A stretch of DNA of 33,550 bases from Isotricha intestinalis (lineage: Eukaryota > Ciliophora > Litostomatea > Vestibuliferida > Isotrichidae). Shown here piece by piece: positions 28,933-33,550 of this stretch. Each line of letters begins with the position of its first letter. Position 1 is the first letter of the stretch. Below the pieces are notes generated by a model, which did no database searches, was not told the DNA's origin, and saw nothing but the letters and a program-made list of their open reading frames with translations. A program made the translations under genes and the position numbers. The DNA lies in contig JAJJLU010003751.1 in NCBI GenBank assembly GCA_023807065.1, forward strand, positions 1-33,550, written 5' to 3'.

Positions 28933-30006
28933 TTACTTTCCATTATCTATATTAATCATAGATAACTTAGAACAAGTGAAATTATTTTCATACATCCAAT
29001 GACATAAATTTTGAATTAAATCAATACATTCATCTTTATTAAATCCAAAATCATTATCATTTTCATCAGGATCAATAAAATCTAAAATAAATTCATTACT
29101 TGTATCAGGAACATCTTCTGCTTTTTCTTGTGCTGTAAATTCTAATCCTTTTTCAACTTTATTACTATAAACTTGATTAACATATTCTCTAAATAAACCA
29201 ACAAATATTAAAATTTTTTCATAAAATACTGGATTACAATATGAAGAAACCTTATTTAAATAATCAATAAATACATCATCTGTTATTTTATTTTCATTAT
29301 CATCTATTTTTTCATCTTTTTTATGAAGATCATTTAAAAATTTATTAAATAAAGGATGTTCATAAATATTATTATATTCTTTCATTTTTCTCTTTTTATT
29401 TCTTTCACTTTTTTCTAAATCATCTTTAATATTATATAAAAAATTAAAAGCATTAAAAATAACACTTTTAAATTCTATTGTTTCTCCTTTTCTGTTTTCT
29501 TTTAAAAAATAAGAATTTCCACAAGGATTATATTTAATTCTTTCTATATTTTGTTCACTTATATCTTTTTTAGGTCTTCCTCTTCCTCTTCCTGAACTTA
29601 AATTAGTATTATGCTTTTGTTTTCTATGAGTGTATAAAGCAGGATAAGATAAATAACTTTTACCACATAATTGACAAATAAATGTTCTTCCTTCTGTATC
29701 ATTTTTTGATCTTCTTCTATGAATATCTTCTTTTTTTTCTTGAGAATTCTCATTGTTGTTTTCATCTATTAAATTCGTGTTTTCTTCACTTTTTGCTTGA
29801 ATTATATTTTGAGATAATTGAACTGGGTTATGTACTGAATTTTGAATATTCGGATTTGGGATTTTATATGATTGATTTGGAAGAGGCAAATTTATGTTTT
29901 TTTGATTAGTTTCTGTATTTAAATATGATGAATTTGGAAAATTCTCAGTTATGGAATTATTATTTTTTGGTATTGAGTTTTCGTAGTCTGTTTGATTTAT
30001 GTCCAT
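28933..30006 (-). CDS. C2H2 zinc finger / AT-hook nuclear protein
   Basis: This 357-residue protein has an Asn/Gln-rich N-terminus. It carries one C2H2 finger (Cys111, Cys114, His127, His132; core CGKSYLSYPALYTH) and, six residues on, an AT-hook-like GRGRGRPKK at 139-147. Both bind DNA, the AT hook in the AT minor groove, so a chromatin or transcription role in the nucleus is likely. The remainder is a helical domain ending DLIQNLCHWMYENNFTCSKLSMI, which I recall vaguely from ciliate single-finger proteins. The TAA stop overlaps a GTAAGT (AAGTAAGT), a strong 5' splice-site match. The nearest acceptor would make an intron of about 80 nt, unlike the 27-31 nt introns here, so I keep the stop. 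Confidence 0.82.
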   Translation of the reverse strand: MDINQTDYENSIPKNNNSITENFPNSSYLNTETNQKNINLPLPNQSYKIPNPNIQNSVHNPVQLSQNIIQAKSEENTNLIDENNNENSQEKKEDIHRRRSKNDTEGRTFICQLCGKSYLSYPALYTHRKQKHNTNLSSGRGRGRPKKDISEQNIERIKYNPCGNSYFLKENRKGETIEFKSVIFNAFNFLYNIKDDLEKSERNKKRKMKEYNNIYEHPLFNKFLNDLHKKDEKIDDNENKITDDVFIDYLNKVSSYCNPVFYEKILIFVGLFREYVNQVYSNKVEKGLEFTAQEKAEDVPDTSNEFILDFIDPDENDNDFGFNKDECIDLIQNLCHWMYENNFTCSKLSMINIDNGK

Positions 30007-30612
30007 TTATTTACTATTTTTTATTTTTAAATTAATTTTTTGTTCTTTCTTAATGTTTATGAAAAAAGAATACTTTTAAGATGATTAAAATATTCTCACA
30101 ATTGGACAATTTTTAAAATTTTAGATAAATCAACTACAAATGATGTATTAAGTCTTTTTAAAGAATATTATCCAGAAACAATAAAAGAAAAAAAGATTAA
30201 AAAGTGAAGTAAAAAAGTAGAAGTGAAAAATAAATATAAAAAAAGAAAGTCTAAAAGAAAGCACAAGTAAAAGAAGAAAGAATGAAATAAATTCACTTAG
30301 ATGAAGAAATAAAATAGAGAAATAAATATTTTTTTATCTCAAAAATTCACAACTTTTTTTCATTCCAAACTTTTTTTCTTTAGAAGATTATATTAATATT
30401 TTTATAAAATTTATCTTTGAAAAAATATTTAAAATATTAACTCAAATTTAATATAATTATCTTTTACTTTCATAAATTAAATTAATAAACATTGTTTTTA
30501 AAATATATTTTTACTTATTCATTCAAAATGATTTATTTCAATATTAAATTTTTTCTTATTATTATTTTCGATATTTATCCAAACATAAAATCACTTAAAT
30601 TAATTTTAAAAA
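30007..30612. other. AT-rich intergenic region with a possible gene relic
   Basis: About 605 bp between the divergent zinc-finger and HEIYH genes. On the plus strand 30085-30204 is open and reads LKYSHNWTIFKILDKSTTND then VLSLFKEYYPETIKEKKIKK. It is flanked by TGA on both sides, with no usable ATG in frame. Downstream is Lys-rich with frequent stops. The promoters of both flanking genes presumably lie here; no element is recognisable. Confidence 0.3.
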
Positions 30613-32757
30613 ATGAGTTTGAATAAAAAAGTAGAAAGAAAAGAGCATCAAATTGATTCTCAAAACATCCCAAAAAAAATTCAAAAAAAAAGAGAAGAAG
30701 ATCATCCTCAAAAAATCATTTCGAAAAACCTAATTGGATTTAAAACAATTAAAGAAATAAAGACAGAAACTATAAAAATGTTTAATGATTTATCACCAGA
30801 AGACAAAAAAAATAATGATATATTATTAAACTTAATAAATAATTTTGATATTATTGAAGAAATAAATATTCAATTACTTGAAAATGATTTAGATGAATTA
30901 AATCAAAAACAAAAAACAGAAAAAGACTTAGAATCGAATATTTTTATAGAACATTATAAAAAATTTAGATATACAATTTCAACTACAAAAAGGATAAATT
31001 TATTAGAAAAATACAAAAAAATAAAAAATGAAAAAGAAATTAAAGATATAAATATTAACTATGAATCAAAAGAACCTAAAGATTTGATGAAACTATTTTT
31101 ATTAAAATTAATTGAAATATATTTTAAATATGAATCAAATGAAAAAGAAAAAAAAACCGATAAACAAATTAAAACAAATAAACACTTTTATGAAGAATTC
31201 TATTCAATAATAATAAATGAAGATTATGAAATTGGAAATCTATTTTATGCTCCATCAAATTTTGGAAATTTAAATTTTAAATTTAGCTTTTTATATTCTG
31301 ATTTTTTAAATCTTTTTGATAGAATACTTTATAAGAAAAATGAAAATGAAGATATCTTAGAGCAAAATTATACAAATGTTCAAAATAAATTTAAAAATAA
31401 AATGAAAATTATTCAAATGTTTTCAAAAACAATTGAAAATAAAAATAATATAATAAATGATGAATTATATTATAAATATTTAAAAGTGATTTATGTAATT
31501 GTTTTACTTTGTGATAAAAGAAAAATTAGTTCTGAAAATATGGAAAAAATAAAAGGTATAAATGACTGTATGATTAACTTTATAAATAAAGAAGAACTTA
31601 AAAACTTTATAAAGGAAAATCCAAAACAATTATTCATAAAAAAAAATAATATCTTATTAGAATTGAATGATAATCTTATTGATGATTTATTATTAAATGA
31701 AATATTAATTTTTAAAGTATTTGATCAAGAATTTAATTTTGATATTAAAAAATATAATAATAGAGTATTTAATGATCTAAAATCTATTATAACTCAAAAA
31801 TCATGGTATTATTGTAATTTTCAATATATTAATGAATATAATTTCATATTCACTGATAATAAATTAAAATCAGAATTTAAAAACTTTATAAGAAATATTT
31901 TAGAATCACCATATCTTAAAAATATTTATAAAGAAGTTGAAAGTAGATTTGATAATAAAACTTTATTTGAAGATGATTTTGATAAAATTTATGAAGAAAT
32001 TTTTGAACATATTTATTTTTTTCCTTTTCCAATTGATGATACTTATGGTTATGCATTCAAAAGAAGTTTTGATATTTTTATTACTATGTATGACATTAAT
32101 AATGAATCTTTTGATTTATTAGGACGTTTATACGCCAATTGCAATGATATTATTCATGAAATATATCATATTTCAACTTGTTATTATATTATTAATTCAG
32201 AAGAAAAAGATTTTATGAATTTTAAAAGTAGAATTCCTAGTAAAAATAAAAGAGAATATACTCAAATAAATTTTATTGATAATATTCAAAGTAAAGATTT
32301 AAGAATTAAAAACGAAGAAAATATTGATTTAGGTGATTGTATTGAAATTGAGTGTTATGGTTTTTATATAAGAGATTTTACTTTAAAAAATGTTTTGGAA
32401 TTATTTCTAAAAGAAAATTGGTACGACCCTGATAAAATAAAAAATTTTAAGAAGAATTTTTTAGAAAGTAGTAAAATAGAAATAAAAGCTCTTAATAAAG
32501 AAAAAAAAAATGATGAATCATTAATAAACATTGAAGAATATAAAAGTAAAAGTGAAATCATAAAAATTTTTTTTGAAAAATTTCCCTTAGAAGATAATAA
32601 ACAATTATTTGAAAATACTTTAATATATGAAAGAAAAAGAGAATCAAATGAGGATAAGAGACAAGGATTAATATTTTCTAGAAAATTAGGATTATCAAGA
32701 AATGACATTTTCCCTGATCAAGAAATATACACTCGTCTTTCAAAAAAAAAGCATTAA
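30613..32757 (+). CDS. 714-residue protein with HEIYH motif, possible zincin-like
   Basis: This hydrophilic protein has a basic N-terminus (about 1-50) and a largely helical middle. A well-ordered C-terminal domain from about 440 contains IIHEIYHIS, with His515, Glu516 and His519 forming a HExxH motif. That motif binds catalytic zinc in many metallopeptidases. About 55-60 residues later DLGDCIEIECYGFYIRDFT offers Asp/Glu candidates (Glu578, Glu580) for a third ligand, as in gluzincins. There is no signal peptide or membrane helix, so a cytosolic location is expected. HExxH also occurs by chance and I do not recognise the family, so peptidase activity is only a hypothesis. Single exon; the start ATG has an A-rich context (aaaaaATG) and the stop is TAA. 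Confidence 0.75.
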   Translation: MSLNKKVERKEHQIDSQNIPKKIQKKREEDHPQKIISKNLIGFKTIKEIKTETIKMFNDLSPEDKKNNDILLNLINNFDIIEEINIQLLENDLDELNQKQKTEKDLESNIFIEHYKKFRYTISTTKRINLLEKYKKIKNEKEIKDININYESKEPKDLMKLFLLKLIEIYFKYESNEKEKKTDKQIKTNKHFYEEFYSIIINEDYEIGNLFYAPSNFGNLNFKFSFLYSDFLNLFDRILYKKNENEDILEQNYTNVQNKFKNKMKIIQMFSKTIENKNNIINDELYYKYLKVIYVIVLLCDKRKISSENMEKIKGINDCMINFINKEELKNFIKENPKQLFIKKNNILLELNDNLIDDLLLNEILIFKVFDQEFNFDIKKYNNRVFNDLKSIITQKSWYYCNFQYINEYNFIFTDNKLKSEFKNFIRNILESPYLKNIYKEVESRFDNKTLFEDDFDKIYEEIFEHIYFFPFPIDDTYGYAFKRSFDIFITMYDINNESFDLLGRLYANCNDIIHEIYHISTCYYIINSEEKDFMNFKSRIPSKNKREYTQINFIDNIQSKDLRIKNEENIDLGDCIEIECYGFYIRDFTLKNVLELFLKENWYDPDKIKNFKKNFLESSKIEIKALNKEKKNDESLINIEEYKSKSEIIKIFFEKFPLEDNKQLFENTLIYERKRESNEDKRQGLIFSRKLGLSRNDIFPDQEIYTRLSKKKH

Positions 32758-32853
32758 ATAATATCATAAATTAATAATTTAATTAATTAAAAATTAAGAA
32801 TTTAATTATAATAATAAAAATATAACTAAAAATAAAATACAATAAAATAAAAA

Positions 32854-33522
32854 ATGTTTTCAGAAATGTCAATTAATCCTTTTCTTCACAAAGGAAGAAT
32901 TGTAGATAAACCTCAAAGAAAAAATGACACAACAGGAGCGTTTGGATTTCCAGAATGGCAACAACCTTTTCAATCAACTCACAGAGAACTTTTTACTCCA
33001 AAAGATTATAATGATAGTAAAACAATATTAGATAAAGAATATTTAAAAAATGGTTATTCTATAATAAATTTTAATTTAAATCCAAAAGAAAGAACATTTT
33101 TTACTACAAATAGAAGAGATCATCATTATATTAAAATGAAAAGTGAAGATAGAGTTGTTATTCCAAAAGAAAGAATTAATTTTATAAGGAATAGTAAAAT
33201 TAAATTTGGTGATGATCCTGAAGTAAAAACTTCTGTTTATAATTCATTAATGATAAGTCCTAATGAAATGAAACCTAGATTTGATTATAATAAAATTAAA
33301 TTTCATTATGATGAATATAATATTCATCCAATTAAAGGAATTCCTGTTTGGAAAGATCCTAGTAAAATGTATCCTTTTGATTATTTTAATTTACCTAAAG
33401 ATAAACATTATATTGCAAATAAAAATACTAGTCATCTTAATATGGATTATAGAAAAGTTTGGGATCCTATTACAAATAGATATTTTGTGGGAACTACAAG
33501 AAGATCTGAAATTGAAAATTAA
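32854..33522 (+). CDS. small Pro/Tyr/Phe-rich protein, axonemal (MIP-like) candidate
   Basis: This 222-residue protein differs in style from the rest of the window: few Asn runs, many short Pro/Phe/Tyr/His elements (GFPEWQQPFQSTHRELFTPK, NPKERTFFTTNRRDHHYI, KMYPFDYFNLPKDKHYI) and little predicted helix. Extended basic proteins like this are common among microtubule inner proteins of cilia and flagella. I cannot match it to a named CFAP or MIP, so the assignment is stylistic. It lies 96 bp after the HEIYH gene on the same strand, starts in aaaaATG context and ends in TAA 28 bp before the window end. Confidence 0.7.
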   Translation: MFSEMSINPFLHKGRIVDKPQRKNDTTGAFGFPEWQQPFQSTHRELFTPKDYNDSKTILDKEYLKNGYSIINFNLNPKERTFFTTNRRDHHYIKMKSEDRVVIPKERINFIRNSKIKFGDDPEVKTSVYNSLMISPNEMKPRFDYNKIKFHYDEYNIHPIKGIPVWKDPSKMYPFDYFNLPKDKHYIANKNTSHLNMDYRKVWDPITNRYFVGTTRRSEIEN

Positions 33523-33550
33523 AAAAATAATTATTTATTTGTTTTTTTTT

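Noticed and set aside
28850..28940. An intron at the 3' end of the C2H2 gene using GTAAGT overlapping its stop
   Set aside because: It would need an intron of about 80 nt, against 27-31 nt elsewhere, and no convincing downstream exon follows.
1..33550. tRNA, rRNA, CRISPR array or bacterial operon
   Set aside because: No GC-rich cloverleaf, conserved rRNA core, spaced direct-repeat array or ribosome-binding sites were seen in the intergenic regions.

Overview
The window is an extremely AT-rich stretch of nuclear DNA from a unicellular eukaryote. Over most of it GC is roughly 15-25% by eye. Long Asn/Lys/Ile-rich reading frames are packed with intergenic gaps of about 100-600 bp. Two genes have very short GT..AG introns (27-31 nt) that I could place by eye. 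The ten genes reported end in TAA (nine) or TAG (one), and no gene reads through TAA, TAG or TGA. That excludes the common ciliate code in which TAA/TAG mean Gln. Tiny introns, a cilium-style repeat-free small protein and low GC would suit a ciliate with the standard code or another gut- or water-dwelling protist, but I cannot fix the lineage. There are no prokaryotic features.

Layout. Bases 1-712 are a higher-GC island (43% in one 60-bp line I counted) holding an interrupted run of CCHC zinc knuckles, probably a decayed or foreign fragment. 1243-3633 (+) encodes a predicted N-myristoylated ADP-ribosyltransferase-like protein with a C-terminal array of eight BspA-type repeats. 3744-17630 (+) is one intronless 4628-residue gene for a secreted or type I membrane giant: signal peptide, many beta-rich modules carrying a recurring P/K-G-x-Y turn, three Cys-rich EGF-like clusters, one C-terminal membrane helix and an acidic tail. 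A B-box/coiled-coil gene (17780-19132, -) and a giant Asn-rich coiled-coil gene (19188-23561, +) are divergent, with 55 bp between their start codons. A small unknown gene (23717-24130, -) is divergent from a type III beta-like phosphatidylinositol 4-kinase (24269-27079, +, two introns). Next come a UBC/RWD-like gene with two introns (27242-28379, -) and a C2H2/AT-hook nuclear protein (28933-30006, -). The window ends with a 714-residue protein carrying HEIYH (30613-32757, +) and a small Pro/Tyr/Phe-rich protein of axonemal microtubule-inner-protein style (32854-33522, +).

The genes do not form an operon or an obvious pathway. Common threads are membrane and surface biology (myristoylated ART, giant surface protein, PI4-kinase) and coiled-coil or cytoskeletal proteins. 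The most interesting items are the ART-BspA fusion, the giant modular surface protein, the HEIYH protein, and the foreign-looking zinc-knuckle island, whose in-frame TGA falls exactly on a zinc-ligand Cys.
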